From: Nitrospirota bacterium
Lineage (GTDB): Bacteria; Nitrospirota; Nitrospiria; Nitrospirales; UBA8639
Reading direction: 5' to 3'
Length of the DNA: 64,000 bases
Assembly (NCBI GenBank): GCA_003695915.1
Contig: RFGF01000022.1
Span: 1-64,000 of the forward strand
Shown here: positions 9,695 through 19,158 of the stretch, piece by piece
Numbering within the stretch: position 1 is the stretch's first letter
Layout: each line of letters opens with the position of its first letter
The notes under the pieces: generated by a model
Told to the model about the DNA's origin: nothing
Database searches by the model: none
What the model saw: the letters and a program-made list of their open reading frames with translations, nothing else
Program-made: the position numbers and the translations under genes

Positions 9695-10668
9695 ACTTTA
9701 ATGGCCACCATTCGTTTGATAATCAATCCACCGATGCCCATCCAAATCATCGCTACCAGCAACATCGTTTGGCCGGTGGGATCGGTATATAACGGATCCA
9801 TGTATTCGGGATTGATCCAGGTCAGCCCGAATAACAAGACAATCGGCAAAGCCATGAGGACGATCGCAGATAATCGCCCTTCTGCAGACAGGGCTCGTAC
9901 CCGGCCCAAAAGCTCGAATCGGAGTCGAATCAGGCGACTGATGGATTCAATAATCTCTGCTAAATTGCCGCCTGTTTCTCGCTGAATCAACAAAGCAGTG
10001 ACAAAAAATTTGAGATCCACGCATTCGATTCGACGGGAAAGATTTTTTAACGCCTCGGGGATGTCGATCCCAAACGCGATTTCTTCGACAGCTCGTCCCA
10101 TTTCGGGGCCGATTGGATCGGGGAACTCATCGCCCACCATCTTCATTCCCACGGAAAAGGCATGTCCGGCGCGAAGGGCGCGGGCAATGAGATCCAGCGC
10201 ATCGGGAAGCTGTCGTTGAAATTCCAGAAACCGCTTGCGCCGCTTCCAGCGCATGTAGCCATATGGCGCCATCGATCCCGCTACCAATGCCCCCAACATC
10301 GCCAGGAGCCCTAAATCGTAACTGGCTGCGATAATGGTCGCCACGCAGGCACAGACACCCGAAAGCAGCAAAAACACGCTGAGCGGCATATGACTGTTGG
10401 CCTGGATTAACGTATTCTCGATCACGGAGAGTTTTTTGATACGGCTCAACAGTTCGTTCAACCAGGCCAGCTCGCTGGATTGACGTTTCCTCAGAATATC
10501 CACCTGCTCCGTTGGCATCCGTGTCGTCGGCGGTCCTCCAGCAGCAACTCGAAGCCGACGTCGCAGTTGACGGGTCTTGGGATCGAGATATGTATAATAG
10601 GTATAGAACAGGCCTTCGATCAGAAGGACCACGCTGACAAAAATGCCCAGACTGATAGCGATCGTCAT
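9691..10668 (-). CDS. tadB: Tad platform protein TadB (type II secretion F family)
   Basis: A 325-residue inner-membrane platform protein, the first of the tandem tadB-tadC pair. It has an N-terminal hydrophobic helix (residues about 4-22), a polar region, a hydrophobic pair near 105-145, the T2SSF domain (LPDALDLIARALRAGHAFSVG...FFVTALLIQRETGGNLAEIIE) and C-terminal helices. The GGNLAE block and the LPDAL block are typical of TadB/GspF relatives. The start is at ATG 10668, with GAGAGAACG just upstream as a weak ribosome site. It lies 45 bases after tadA and overlaps tadC. Together the pair is expected to form the membrane rotor/platform that TadA drives to extrude Flp pilin. Confidence 0.9.
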   Translation of the reverse strand: MTIAISLGIFVSVVLLIEGLFYTYYTYLDPKTRQLRRRLRVAAGGPPTTRMPTEQVDILRKRQSSELAWLNELLSRIKKLSVIENTLIQANSHMPLSVFLLLSGVCACVATIIAASYDLGLLAMLGALVAGSMAPYGYMRWKRRKRFLEFQRQLPDALDLIARALRAGHAFSVGMKMVGDEFPDPIGPEMGRAVEEIAFGIDIPEALKNLSRRIECVDLKFFVTALLIQRETGGNLAEIIESISRLIRLRFELLGRVRALSAEGRLSAIVLMALPIVLLFGLTWINPEYMDPLYTDPTGQTMLLVAMIWMGIGGLIIKRMVAIKV

Positions 10669-10713
10669 CGTTCTCTCCTCGCGCAGCGATCAAACGCTGC
10701 CGAACACCGATCG

Positions 10714-12027
10714 TCAGACTTCATAAATTTTTGTGGGGTCGAAAATATCCGGATTGATATCGATGCCCAAGGCCCGAAAACGTTCAACGAACTTCGGTCG
10801 CACACCAGTGGCGCGAAATTGCCCTCGGACTTTGCGATTTTCGTCGAGTCCCGTTTGTTCGAACAGAAAGATTTCTTGCAAGGTAATGATCTCGCCTTCC
10901 ATCCCCGTAATCTCCTGAAGACTCGTTAATTTTCGCGATCCATCCGACAACCGCGTCATTTGAATGATCACATCGATCGCCGAGCTGATGTAGTGCCGAA
11001 GCGCCTTGGTCGCCAGATTCAATCCCGCCATGGCCACGAGCGTTTCCACGCGAGTCAACGCATCGCGCGGCGTATTCGCATGGATCGTCGTCAGCGATCC
11101 GTCATGACCGGTATTCATAGCCTGAAGCATGTCCAAGCACTCTCCACCGCGGACTTCCCCGAGGACAATCCGATCGGGACGCATGCGCAACGTATTCTTG
11201 ACCAAATCCCGTTGGGTGACCTCCCCTCGGCCCTCGACATTGGGAGGTCGTGTTTCCAACCGAACGACATGATCCTGCCGCAATTGCAATTCCGCAGAAT
11301 CTTCGATGGTAATGATCCGTTCGTCGGACGGAATAAAGCCCGACAAGATATTGAGAATAGTTGTTTTTCCGCAGCCCGTTCCCCCGGAAATCAAGACGTT
11401 GAGTCGCGCTTGCACGATGCCGCGAAGCAGTTCGGCAATTTCAGGTGTCAACGAGCGCTTGGCGATCAAATCCTCAATTTGCAGTTTGTCTCTCGTGAAT
11501 TTCCGGATGGAAATCGAGGATCCATCGAGAGCCAAAGGAGGGATGATGGCGTTGACCCGCGATCCATCGGCCAAACGCGCATCCACCATCGGCTGAGATT
11601 CATCGATCCGACGACCGACCGCCGAGACGATCTTTTCGATGATCTTGCGAAGATGTTGTTCATCGCGAAATTTGACATCCGTGAGCTGCAATTTTCCAGC
11701 CCGCTCTACATAGACCTGATCGGCTCGATTGACGAGAATATCGTTGACCGTCGGATCCTGGAGCAGCGGTTCCAGCGGCCCCAGCCCCATCACTTCGTAC
11801 TGGATCTCGGTAATCAACTGTTCCCGCTCCCGCATATTGAGGGGCACGGGTTCTTGCTCCAGGAGCTTCTCGACCAGATTGCTGAGTTCTCGCTTCAACA
11901 AATCCTGATCGAGCTTCGCGACAACCGACAAATCCAGCGATTCGATCACTTGTCGGTGCAGTCGTCCTTTCAAGGATTCGAGATCGGAGACACCGATACC
12001 GATATCGTGCCAGCTATCCGTCACCAT
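10714..12027 (-). CDS. tadA: Tad secretion ATPase TadA/CpaF
   Basis: A 437-residue hexameric type II/IV secretion ATPase that powers Flp pilus assembly. The N-terminal all-alpha region (about 1-100) is followed by the GLGPLEPLL segment typical of CpaF. Walker A ([14 protein letters not shown]) lies at about 213-226, the Asp box follows ([11 protein letters not shown]), Walker B is [12 protein letters not shown] near 285-296, and the His box is [18 protein letters not shown] near 307. Catalytic motifs are complete. The length matches CpaF-type proteins. It sits between tadZ (26-base gap) and tadB in the canonical order. The ribosome site is weak, so translation may depend on coupling. Confidence 0.95.
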   Translation of the reverse strand: MVTDSWHDIGIGVSDLESLKGRLHRQVIESLDLSVVAKLDQDLLKRELSNLVEKLLEQEPVPLNMREREQLITEIQYEVMGLGPLEPLLQDPTVNDILVNRADQVYVERAGKLQLTDVKFRDEQHLRKIIEKIVSAVGRRIDESQPMVDARLADGSRVNAIIPPLALDGSSISIRKFTRDKLQIEDLIAKRSLTPEIAELLRGIVQARLNVLISGGTGCGKTTILNILSGFIPSDERIITIEDSAELQLRQDHVVRLETRPPNVEGRGEVTQRDLVKNTLRMRPDRIVLGEVRGGECLDMLQAMNTGHDGSLTTIHANTPRDALTRVETLVAMAGLNLATKALRHYISSAIDVIIQMTRLSDGSRKLTSLQEITGMEGEIITLQEIFLFEQTGLDENRKVRGQFRATGVRPKFVERFRALGIDINPDIFDPTKIYEV

Positions 12028-12053
12028 GAGCGTAATTCACTTGAGACCGTCGG

Positions 12054-13307
12054 TTACAGCGAGGCTTGGGCCGATGGAGATGTGGGACGTTTTCCCTTTC
12101 GAAACGGAAGCCACGTGATCCAGGATGAATCCGAAGATCCTGTGCTCGGCCGATCGACAAACGCACCGGCCAATTCACGATAGCTTTTGGCCAACGCCGA
12201 GCGTGGCGCCATCGTATGAATCGGCTTCCCGTTGTTGATGGCTGCGCTGGCGGTGGCATAGTCATTGGGGATCACCCACCTCGCCTTGTGTTTGAGAATC
12301 TCCTCGGTACTCGTCAAGACCTCTTTGTCCTGGGGGACATATCGCGTGATCGCGAGGCAGACTTTTTCTTGGGGAATCCCCGAACCCCTGAGGAGTTCCA
12401 GAATACGTTTGGTGCGATGCACGACAGGAATCAGCAATTGCGAGACCACAATAATACACGTGGACATTTCCATCGCTTTTTTGGTGGTCAAATCCAAAAC
12501 GTGCCCGCAATCGACCACCACAAATTCGTAGACGGATTGCAGGAGTTTCAACGTGGCTTCCACGCAATCGGGATTGAGACGACCAGCGCTTAAATCGTCA
12601 TAGCCCGATGGCAAGACGTGCAGCCCCGATTCATGCTTGCTCAAGACACTCGTCAAAAACGCCAAATCCACGCGCGAGAGATCGGCAGCAATATCGCGGA
12701 AACTGTGCGTGGCCGGCATATCCAGCATTTGAGGAATGTCTCCCCCTTGTTGATTGATGTCGACCAACGCCACGGCCGGATGTCCATCGTGCTCATGCAG
12801 ACAGGCTGCCAGATTCACCGCGACGCTCGTGGTCCCCACACCTCCCTTCCCACCGAACACGACCAGGAGCTTGCCGGACGCGTGTTTTCCCCCTCCGCCA
12901 GCTTCGTTTGCTCGGCCTTTGAATCGTGCAAACGCTGCCTCCACTTCTTCCCGTTGGATCGGTTGGGGAAGAAACTCTTTCATCCCGGTTCGTAACGCTT
13001 CCAGGAGTAACTTAGAATCGGTGTTCGCCGACGTCAGAAAGACCTCCGTTCGTTTGCCCGATCCCTGCATGGCTCGAACGAGCGAAAAGGTTTTCTGCGG
13101 GTCTTCGTCGATCTCGAGAATCAGGACATGGGGAACGCCATCCTCGTGAGGCTGTTTGAGCGACAACATGGGATTCGCACGAATCAGTTCTTCCAGCGCT
13201 TTTCTGGCCTCGACCGTCGTCACGGCCAGTTCGACGAGAATGCTGCCGGATTTCGATTCCGATTTTGCGGCTCCAATCCGCTTCGGTCGCCAGGCATGAT
13301 CGCTCAT
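12054..13307 (-). CDS. tadZ: Tad localisation protein TadZ/CpaE (MinD-like ATPase)
   Basis: A 417-residue protein. Residues about 20-130 form an atypical receiver-like domain, as in TadZ/CpaE. Residues 145-380 form a MinD/ParA-type P-loop ATPase with a deviant Walker A (GGKGGVGTTS, about 152-161), switch I Asp (VALVDINQQGGD) and a Walker B-like VVVDCGH. TadZ/CpaE marks the assembly site of Tad machines at the cell pole. The Ser/Pro-rich tail (SSWITWLPFRKGKRP) is low-complexity. Start ATG 13307 lies directly after the preceding stop, with GGAGGTGG upstream. The order secretin - lipoprotein - tadZ - tadA is standard. Confidence 0.92.
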   Translation of the reverse strand: MSDHAWRPKRIGAAKSESKSGSILVELAVTTVEARKALEELIRANPMLSLKQPHEDGVPHVLILEIDEDPQKTFSLVRAMQGSGKRTEVFLTSANTDSKLLLEALRTGMKEFLPQPIQREEVEAAFARFKGRANEAGGGGKHASGKLLVVFGGKGGVGTTSVAVNLAACLHEHDGHPAVALVDINQQGGDIPQMLDMPATHSFRDIAADLSRVDLAFLTSVLSKHESGLHVLPSGYDDLSAGRLNPDCVEATLKLLQSVYEFVVVDCGHVLDLTTKKAMEMSTCIIVVSQLLIPVVHRTKRILELLRGSGIPQEKVCLAITRYVPQDKEVLTSTEEILKHKARWVIPNDYATASAAINNGKPIHTMAPRSALAKSYRELAGAFVDRPSTGSSDSSWITWLPFRKGKRPTSPSAQASL

Positions 13308-13691
13308 TTACTTCCCACCTCCGCTTTTCGCCCCTGCACCGGTTATAAACGGCGGCTTCTCGAACATCGACTCGTAGCCGTCAATGACATGTCGTGCCGC
13401 ACCGCCATGAAGCTCTCGGAGCGGTTCGAGGTTGCTCGATGCCTCAGGATGGAGAATTTGATTCTCGCGGGCCGATCGAAATGCTTGACCAAAGTCTTCG
13501 CTCAGCACCGTCGGAGGAGCGGTATAAGGATACAGAATTTGATCGTGTTTCCCCATTGCGATGGGCCGACGACCATCTTCTGCGGACATGAACGGCCACA
13601 ATTGGCACCCGCTGAGGACCATACCTGCCGCGAGTGCGATCCCTCCCTGCACCAACCAAGACCCGTTTCTGATCGTCTCTCGTCGTCGCAT
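13308..13691 (-). CDS. small lipoprotein of the Tad locus
   Basis: 127 residues from ATG 13691, which shares its A with the secretin stop codon (TGATG), so translation is coupled. A positively charged start (MRRRETIRNG) and a hydrophobic run end in MVLSGC, a lipobox. The mature part is polar with no recognisable domain and ends in a Gly/Lys-rich tail (AGAKSGGGK). In other Tad loci the gene in this slot encodes RcpB/CpaD, a periplasmic or outer-membrane helper of the secretin. Position and lipoprotein nature fit that role, but I see no sequence similarity and the product is shorter than CpaD. Treat it as a possible functional analogue. Confidence 0.78.
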   Translation of the reverse strand: MRRRETIRNGSWLVQGGIALAAGMVLSGCQLWPFMSAEDGRRPIAMGKHDQILYPYTAPPTVLSEDFGQAFRSARENQILHPEASSNLEPLRELHGGAARHVIDGYESMFEKPPFITGAGAKSGGGK

Positions 13692-15181
13692 CAGGGGCTC
13701 CTTCCCATCGTTACATCGGTCATCTCGGGGGCTAAGTGACCAAAGGGCCCCTCCAATCCTCCCTGATGCCACGTCAACGGACCTGTTTCCGAACGAGCGC
13801 CAGCGATGCCATCTGTGCGTGGAACATGGGGGACTCCTTCGAGATACCCGAGCAACATGAGTTCGAAATCGTTTGGTTCGAGATAGGAATCTGTGGGTAA
13901 CGTCTGATGCGCCAAATCCAACGGTTTTACAAGCCGCGGCGTGACGATAATAATGAGCTCGGTCTCGTTCTTTTGGAATTGCGTGCTGCGAAACAAGGTT
14001 CCCAAAATCGGGATATCGCCTAAGACCGGATACTTGGCGATCGTTTCCCGAATGTTGTCCTGAAGCAGTCCAGCGATTGCAAAGCTTTGCCCGTCGGCTA
14101 ACTCCAACACTGTCGAAGCTCGGCGGGTTGTAATAGCCGGGATAGTGAACCCTTGAGAATTGACGCCGTTGGCGAAATCCAATTCCGACACTTCCGGAGT
14201 AATTTTGAGCGAGATCTTCCCATCGTGCAGCACCGTCGGCTTGAATCCCAGGCGGACGCCGAATTCCTTGAATTTGATCGTGGTAACTCCAAAGGCTTGC
14301 GGCACCGGAATCGGAAACTCGCCACCGGCTAAAAATTCCGCTTCCTGTCCGCTGATCGCGACCAGCGTCGGTTCCGCCAACACACGAGAGAGATTATGCT
14401 GCTTCAAGAAATCCAAAAAAATCAGGTACAAATCTTTACCCACCGGTATTCCTAACGTGGCATTCACCACGGCGGAAGCCACGAATTCAAACGCGCCATC
14501 TTTTAACGTTAATTCACTGAGATCGTTCAATTCGCCGAAGAAAAAATTATTGCCTGAGCGAAGTCGTGAGAAATTGATCCCTAGCCGTCTGGCTAATTGG
14601 CGATTCATTTCAGCGATGTGGACTTCCAACATCACTTGTTGCACGCCCCCAACCTGGAGTAAATTCACAACTTTTTGCGGCGCGTAGGGCTCGGCCATGG
14701 CGAGGATTTTCCCGAGCACTTCCGTACTCGACACGGTCCCGGACAACGCCACATTATCATGGCCGGCTGTGACCCTGACCTTCTGTTCGTTTGGAAACAC
14801 TTCGTGCAACTGCCGTTTTAACCGGGTCAAATCCGGTATGACTTGCACGGTATACACACGGGACAGCGATTTGCGTTGGTCCCATAGGGTAAGGGTCGTC
14901 GTACCGATGGTTTTGCCTGTCAAATAAATCTGAGTGGGAGACAAGACAATCGTGCTCGCCACATCCGGATTGGCCAATGATGCCCGGCCGATCGGCGTCG
15001 GACTGTCGATGATGATCGATCCTCCCACAGCTAACTGCACGATCTGCGGAGCACGAACGCCAGGCATTCCCGGAGTCAATTCCTCGGCAAACGCGGAAAT
15101 GGCAGACAATTCCAATGCGATGAAAAGCGCCGCAGACATCCGGTGCGATAACCTACGTCCCGCTCGTTTATGACCTAGCAC
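13691..15181 (-). CDS. cpaC: Tad outer-membrane secretin CpaC/RcpA
   Basis: 496 residues from GTG 15181; ATG at 15139 is an alternative. A signal peptide (MSAALFIALELSAISAFAEE) is followed by the pilus-secretin N-terminal domain (VQLAVGGSIIIDSPTPIGRA, LTGKTIGTTTLTLWD), a BON-like segment (VRVTAGHDNVALSGTVSS) and the secretin core from about residue 200 to 430, including VLAEPTLVAISGQEAEFLAGG and IAGLLQDNIRETIAKYPVLG with NETELIIIVTPRLV at the end. This gives the ring-forming outer-membrane channel through which the Flp pilus emerges. The C-terminal 60 residues are polar and family-specific. It follows cpaB by about 80 bases and overlaps the small lipoprotein gene by one base. Confidence 0.94.
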   Translation of the reverse strand: MLGHKRAGRRLSHRMSAALFIALELSAISAFAEELTPGMPGVRAPQIVQLAVGGSIIIDSPTPIGRASLANPDVASTIVLSPTQIYLTGKTIGTTTLTLWDQRKSLSRVYTVQVIPDLTRLKRQLHEVFPNEQKVRVTAGHDNVALSGTVSSTEVLGKILAMAEPYAPQKVVNLLQVGGVQQVMLEVHIAEMNRQLARRLGINFSRLRSGNNFFFGELNDLSELTLKDGAFEFVASAVVNATLGIPVGKDLYLIFLDFLKQHNLSRVLAEPTLVAISGQEAEFLAGGEFPIPVPQAFGVTTIKFKEFGVRLGFKPTVLHDGKISLKITPEVSELDFANGVNSQGFTIPAITTRRASTVLELADGQSFAIAGLLQDNIRETIAKYPVLGDIPILGTLFRSTQFQKNETELIIIVTPRLVKPLDLAHQTLPTDSYLEPNDFELMLLGYLEGVPHVPRTDGIAGARSETGPLTWHQGGLEGPFGHLAPEMTDVTMGRSP

Positions 15182-15259
15182 GGTTTCACCATTGCGGCCC
15201 CGTGGTTGGCCGCTCCTGCGTAGCCCTCTCGCTTTGACAGACTGACATCTCCCGCCGAC

Positions 15260-16084
15260 TTAGAACTGGACCACGCTCCTCGCGCTGCCTTGAATGACCT
15301 CGATGCGGGTACGCTTGCGAGCTTTTGCCCTGCGCTTGGAGGCAGCTTGAAACGACGTCATCAAGTCGGTAAAGGTTGCGCCGCGCGTCTTTTTCAATTC
15401 AGCATTCAGCGGACTGCGCAGCGCCAATCGCAATTGTCCGCCATTCGAGGCCATAGCCAGTTTTTCAGCCTCCTCCAGCGAAACCTCGAACGTGATGATC
15501 CGAACCGGTTTCGGTTTGTCCCCGGCAGCCCCCCGTTCCAACTGGGTGTCGGTTGCTAAGACGCGCATATTTTCCAAAATGGTCTTGGTCACTTGTCCCT
15601 GCTTTCCGTGTGCAAACGTGGCCATAATATCGACCCGGTCCCCTGGTTTGATAAAACCCGGAAGCGCCACTACTTCGTTAACCTTGACCGCCATCGCCCG
15701 TTTCTCGGGGTCGAGCACGGCAACGACTCCTCCGGATTTAATGTCCTTAGGAGCCAACTTGGTTTCCAGGATCGGCTCATTTCGCTGAACCGGGGCCAAC
15801 AAGACGCGATCCTTCAATGCTTCTACGCTTTTAAAATGACCGGCCGGCAAGCTTTCCTGAGGGAATGGCACCAAGCGAATGACCTCTTCCGTCAACGGTG
15901 TGCCCCAAGCAAGATCGGCGCTGGCCACAGCAACCGGGATGCCTTCGACCGTGACAACCTGTTGTTCGACCGGAGCAGGAGCTTGCTGTCGTTGTTGCTG
16001 AAGCCAGTTATAAATGAGCATCGTCGTGAAGAGGGCGATGCCGATAGCCAACCCAAGAAAAAGGAGCGGGCGGTGTTGAAACAT
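15260..16084 (-). CDS. cpaB: Tad periplasmic protein CpaB/RcpC
   Basis: 274 residues. One N-terminal membrane anchor (LLFLGLAIGIALFTTMLIYNW) precedes a SAF/CpaB domain (VPVAVASADLAWGTPLTEEVI-like, about residues 48-110) and an RcpC-like region (AVKVNEVVALPGFIKPGDRVD) that is a hallmark of CpaB. The C-terminus is very basic (SKRRAKARKRTRIEVIQ). CpaB/RcpC associates with the secretin in the periplasm, where the SAF domain may bind peptidoglycan or sugars. ATG 16084 has GGGAGAT upstream. The gap of about 165 bases to the tadV stop holds no gene and may carry an internal promoter, which I could not identify with confidence. Confidence 0.92.
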   Translation of the reverse strand: MFQHRPLLFLGLAIGIALFTTMLIYNWLQQQRQQAPAPVEQQVVTVEGIPVAVASADLAWGTPLTEEVIRLVPFPQESLPAGHFKSVEALKDRVLLAPVQRNEPILETKLAPKDIKSGGVVAVLDPEKRAMAVKVNEVVALPGFIKPGDRVDIMATFAHGKQGQVTKTILENMRVLATDTQLERGAAGDKPKPVRIITFEVSLEEAEKLAMASNGGQLRLALRSPLNAELKKTRGATFTDLMTSFQAASKRRAKARKRTRIEVIQGSARSVVQF

Positions 16085-16249
16085 ATCTGATCTCCCGGGG
16101 ATGCTGACACGTCGGACTCAGCGGACCAATGTCAAGGTACCAATAGGATGAGCGATGTTCAGTGCACCTATCGGTTTTCTTATCATGTTTCTTAAACACT
16201 TATCGCCCCGAACGATCATGCTCTCGTCCCGCGCTCCGGCACAGGCAAC

Positions 16250-16783
16250 CTATCCCCCAGCGGTCAATCGCCAGGCTTGGGAGGCCAGCGTTCCCAATCC
16301 AATCGCTAAGCCGTAGCGTAAGTTCGGTTGATGACTGGAAGACGATCCGACAGAAAACCGTTTCGTCACCAGCCATGTCGTCATCATGACCCGTACGCGT
16401 TCAGCCGTACGCGGCAATCCCCAGGTCATCATCATCAGACTGATCGCATACAGCCCTCCGAAACACGCTGTCGCGAGAAACGCGACAAACACATCAACAG
16501 GACCGATCACCGCCCCGACCGCACCCAAGAGCTTCACATCGCCTGCACCCATGCCACCCAAGGCATAGAACAGCAGCAGCGCCCCCAGACCGACGGCCAA
16601 ACCCTCGAGGCTAAAGAGCACCCCGTCCCAGCCGCGCGTGATTCCGTGCACAGCTACACCGATCGAGGCCAACGGAAATGTTATGGCATTAGGAATCCGA
16701 CCGGATCGAACATCCGTAGCAGCAGCGATGACAAGACCGACTCCGAGACAACCAAGCAGAAGGGCAGACGTCAAAGCCATCAA
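16250..16783 (-). CDS. tadV: prepilin peptidase TadV/CpaA (A24 family)
   Basis: 177 residues with about five transmembrane segments. It carries the two catalytic aspartates of A24 aspartic prepilin peptidases: AATDVRSGRIPNAIT near residue 24 and GGMGAGDVKLLGAVGA near residue 80. The minimal size without an N-terminal methylase domain is typical for the Tad enzyme. It should cleave the Flp leader after the Gly of EEEG and process the TadE-like pseudopilins. Start ATG 16783 is followed by a second ATG. It is the first gene after the terminator at 16953-16991 and therefore probably has its own promoter within 16784-16950. Confidence 0.92.
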   Translation of the reverse strand: MMALTSALLLGCLGVGLVIAAATDVRSGRIPNAITFPLASIGVAVHGITRGWDGVLFSLEGLAVGLGALLLFYALGGMGAGDVKLLGAVGAVIGPVDVFVAFLATACFGGLYAISLMMMTWGLPRTAERVRVMMTTWLVTKRFSVGSSSSHQPNLRYGLAIGLGTLASQAWRLTAGG

Positions 16784-16952
16784 CGTAACTTCTTTCCCAG
16801 CTTCAATCCTCTGACGAGCTCACTTTCCCATGTTTCGCGGCACGTCCGAATCCGCGAGTGCATGAGGGCATGCCTGGCCTTAAGTCGTTGACCGGATAAC
16901 TCATGTGATCCTTCGGCACAAGACCTCGTCTTCTAAAATTGGCACATGCTTC

Positions 16953-16991
16953 TAAAAAAGAATGAGCCATGCGAGTGTCTCGCATGGCTCA
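16953..16991 (-). terminator. intrinsic terminator after tadG
   Basis: On the minus strand a perfect 13-bp stem (TGAGCCATGCGAG / CTCGCATGGCTCA) with a three-base loop is followed directly by TTCTTTTTT. It begins 25 bases after the tadG stop at 17017. It should end the flp-tadE-tadG transcript and separate it from tadV and the rest of the machine genes. Confidence 0.88.
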
Positions 16992-17016
16992 CCGTCAAGC
17001 CTCGTGAAAGACAGGA

Positions 17017-18399
17017 TTAGGCTTGGACCAAACGCAATTTGATGTTGGTCGCAATCTGCTGAAAGAGCTCCAGCAGTTGTGTCGAATCGGGTGTGTAATA
17101 TTGGAAGGCAGGTCCACTGGAGATTTGCGCGAGGAATGTCGGATCCACGGCCCCCAATCCAATGGTATAGATTTTGATGCCCTTGTCCTTCAAGACTTGC
17201 GCATGATCGATGGCCATTTGTTTCGTGATCGCATCGACGTAATTTTTCATATTGTTTTTATTGATATCGCAGGCTTGGGGATTCGATGTGCCAATGAGGT
17301 TGCTGTAATTGGCCACGCCATAGACCGGATCCTGCAAGATAAGCCATTTGGTATTGGCATAAGGAGTTCCCTCGTGTATGCAAGATGTCGAACTCGTCGG
17401 TAAGCCATCACCGGTTTTGTACTGCTTCACCCCACTGAGCCAGGAAAACTGCTTGTCCGGTCGCATCAAGGTGATATCCCAGCTCGCCGCATAACCCACG
17501 GCATCATACGTCACCCCATTGCGAACAAACTGTCCACGGAAAGCTGTCGGATTGCCATCGGAAAAAAAGACCAGAAATTGTTGAATTCTTTGATCGCCAG
17601 GGACACCCGTTTGATCGGTGAACCCGCCGACACCGTCAGCTCGATCCAGGGCATCTTCTGCGTTGGTGCCGCCACTGGCGGTCATCGTGTTGATGATGCT
17701 CGACATTCCGGACACGAAATAGTTCTGCAAATGATACGTCACCTCATAGCCCGGTTCTTCGGGAATCCCTGAGGCAAAGGTGATTAACCCGAACCTGTCG
17801 TTATCCTCGGTATCTTCGAAAAACTGCAAGAAACTGATCGCTGCCGTTTTGAGATCCTCTATCGGCGGTCCGGACATGGAGCCTGATTGATCGAGGATCA
17901 GCATGACCTCTGCCTCGCGCTGCTGAGCAGCGCCCAAAGCCCCGATCTGCGTTTTTTCATATTGTCCGGCTGTTTGCGGTGTTTCCAACGTTCGAGCCAA
18001 GTTATTGAAAACATCCGTGCTCCCCTGAACCGTCACCTTTCCATTCGTCACGCTCCCGACCATGGCAATAGTCGGCACGTTGGCTCCGAAGAAGCCAGGA
18101 GTGAAATTGGCCTCACCAGCGACCCTGACGAGTTCACTGAGCCCTTGCCCGTCCCCAACGCCGAAATACGTATCCAAGTAAGGATTGGAGATATTTTTGG
18201 CGCCCAGTAAAGCTGCGGCGTCAACCGATTTCGACAATTCGGCACGAACGATATACCATTTGCCCACCTCGATGCCCAAGGCAATAAATCCGAAAATGGA
18301 CAAAATAGCCAGAGTCGTTACCAGTGCAAAAAACCCTCGCTCATCAGCGGCGATTGACCTTCTTGCCGATGTCAAAGGATGATCGATTCCGTATCGCAT
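17017..18399 (-). CDS. tadG: TadG-like pilus protein with von Willebrand A domain
   Basis: 460 residues from ATG 18399, chosen for AAGGAG upstream; the frame extends to 18447. A TadE/TadG-type N-terminal hydrophobic helix lies at about residues 25-48 (RGFFALVTTLAILSIFGFIA) with the following conserved GKWYIVRAELSKSVDAAALLGA. Residues about 165-455 form a VWA domain with the MIDAS start LILDQSGSMSG (DxSxS), a Thr (FGLITFASG) and a later Asp region (FVVFFSDGNPTA-like). The protein is anchored with the domain outside the membrane. TadG is a minor pilus-locus component, and VWA-bearing versions are common and may act as adhesins or assembly factors. It is the last gene before the intrinsic terminator. 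Confidence 0.88.
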   Translation of the reverse strand: MRYGIDHPLTSARRSIAADERGFFALVTTLAILSIFGFIALGIEVGKWYIVRAELSKSVDAAALLGAKNISNPYLDTYFGVGDGQGLSELVRVAGEANFTPGFFGANVPTIAMVGSVTNGKVTVQGSTDVFNNLARTLETPQTAGQYEKTQIGALGAAQQREAEVMLILDQSGSMSGPPIEDLKTAAISFLQFFEDTEDNDRFGLITFASGIPEEPGYEVTYHLQNYFVSGMSSIINTMTASGGTNAEDALDRADGVGGFTDQTGVPGDQRIQQFLVFFSDGNPTAFRGQFVRNGVTYDAVGYAASWDITLMRPDKQFSWLSGVKQYKTGDGLPTSSTSCIHEGTPYANTKWLILQDPVYGVANYSNLIGTSNPQACDINKNNMKNYVDAITKQMAIDHAQVLKDKGIKIYTIGLGAVDPTFLAQISSGPAFQYYTPDSTQLLELFQQIATNIKLRLVQA

Positions 18400-18474
18400 G
18401 GATGTAGCTCCTTCGTTAACCCGATGACGTCGTTCATTATTCAGCATCCCAACGATGGTCGTGACGCTGCCGCC

Positions 18475-19152
18475 TTAAAAGACCGCCTTGCTCCCGATCA
18501 AAAATGAGTCATAGTGGACGAGGTTCTCATCCCCCGGGCCAGTGGGAACGAAACCTGAACTATCGAAATTCAGCAATCGCACGCTTCCATCCCCAAAATA
18601 GGGAGGCAATTTCAGCAATTCAGCCAGCGGGGTCAATGGATCATGCCGGTAGTAGACCTTGACTACAGTCAATTGGGATAACGGCGAAGTTCCAAAAGCC
18701 GCGTCATAGCGAAGGAGATCCCACAAGGTATCGGTCAAGCCGCAATTCGGATCTTGCAGCGGCGAAGTGACCCCGATCCCGGACAAGGCGCCGCTCGACT
18801 GAACCGTGCATGTCGGCTCCGGGTTGGCACTGGTTCCCGCATCCACTTTCGCGACATAAATTTTAAATTTGGCTTGTTGCTCGCTGGGGACACAACTGGC
18901 ATCCTCCGGCGGACAGGCAAAGTTCAAGGGCCATGTCGAGGCTTCCAACAACGCCAAAAGATCGGATCCTGTCTTCAAGTCTCGCGAGGCCAAGCTTCCA
19001 CCCTCGCGAGTGACATTGGTGACGACGGCCTGGGCTTGGATCAATGAGCCGAACTCTACAATTCCAAACGCCAGCGCCATGATGATAAGCGCCACGCCCG
19101 CAAATTCAACCGTGGCCATCCCTTGTTGTGAGCGTAGATGGTGTCGAACCAT
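18475..19152 (-). CDS. TadE/TadF-like pseudopilin
   Basis: 225 residues. A short leader ends RSQQG, followed by MATVEFAGVALIIMALAFGI, a TadE-like helix with Glu at position 5 relative to the predicted cleavage after Gly, as TadV would require. The rest is a periplasmic domain with several cysteines (FACPPEDASCVPSE, PTCTVQ, DPNCGL) that could form disulfides. Minor pseudopilins TadE/TadF are required for Flp pilus biogenesis. It lies between another tadE-like gene (6 bases) and tadG (75 bases). TadE and TadF cannot be told apart from sequence alone. Confidence 0.85.
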   Translation of the reverse strand: MVRHHLRSQQGMATVEFAGVALIIMALAFGIVEFGSLIQAQAVVTNVTREGGSLASRDLKTGSDLLALLEASTWPLNFACPPEDASCVPSEQQAKFKIYVAKVDAGTSANPEPTCTVQSSGALSGIGVTSPLQDPNCGLTDTLWDLLRYDAAFGTSPLSQLTVVKVYYRHDPLTPLAELLKLPPYFGDGSVRLLNFDSSGFVPTGPGDENLVHYDSFLIGSKAVF

Positions 19153-19158
19153 GGCCCT

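Noticed and set aside
16128-16133. Perfect TTGACA on the minus strand upstream of cpaB
   Set aside because: No acceptable -10 element lies at 16-18 bases, so I do not call a promoter.
16803-16985. 60-codon minus-strand frame between tadG and tadV
   Set aside because: It starts inside the terminator hairpin and has no ribosome site or recognisable composition.
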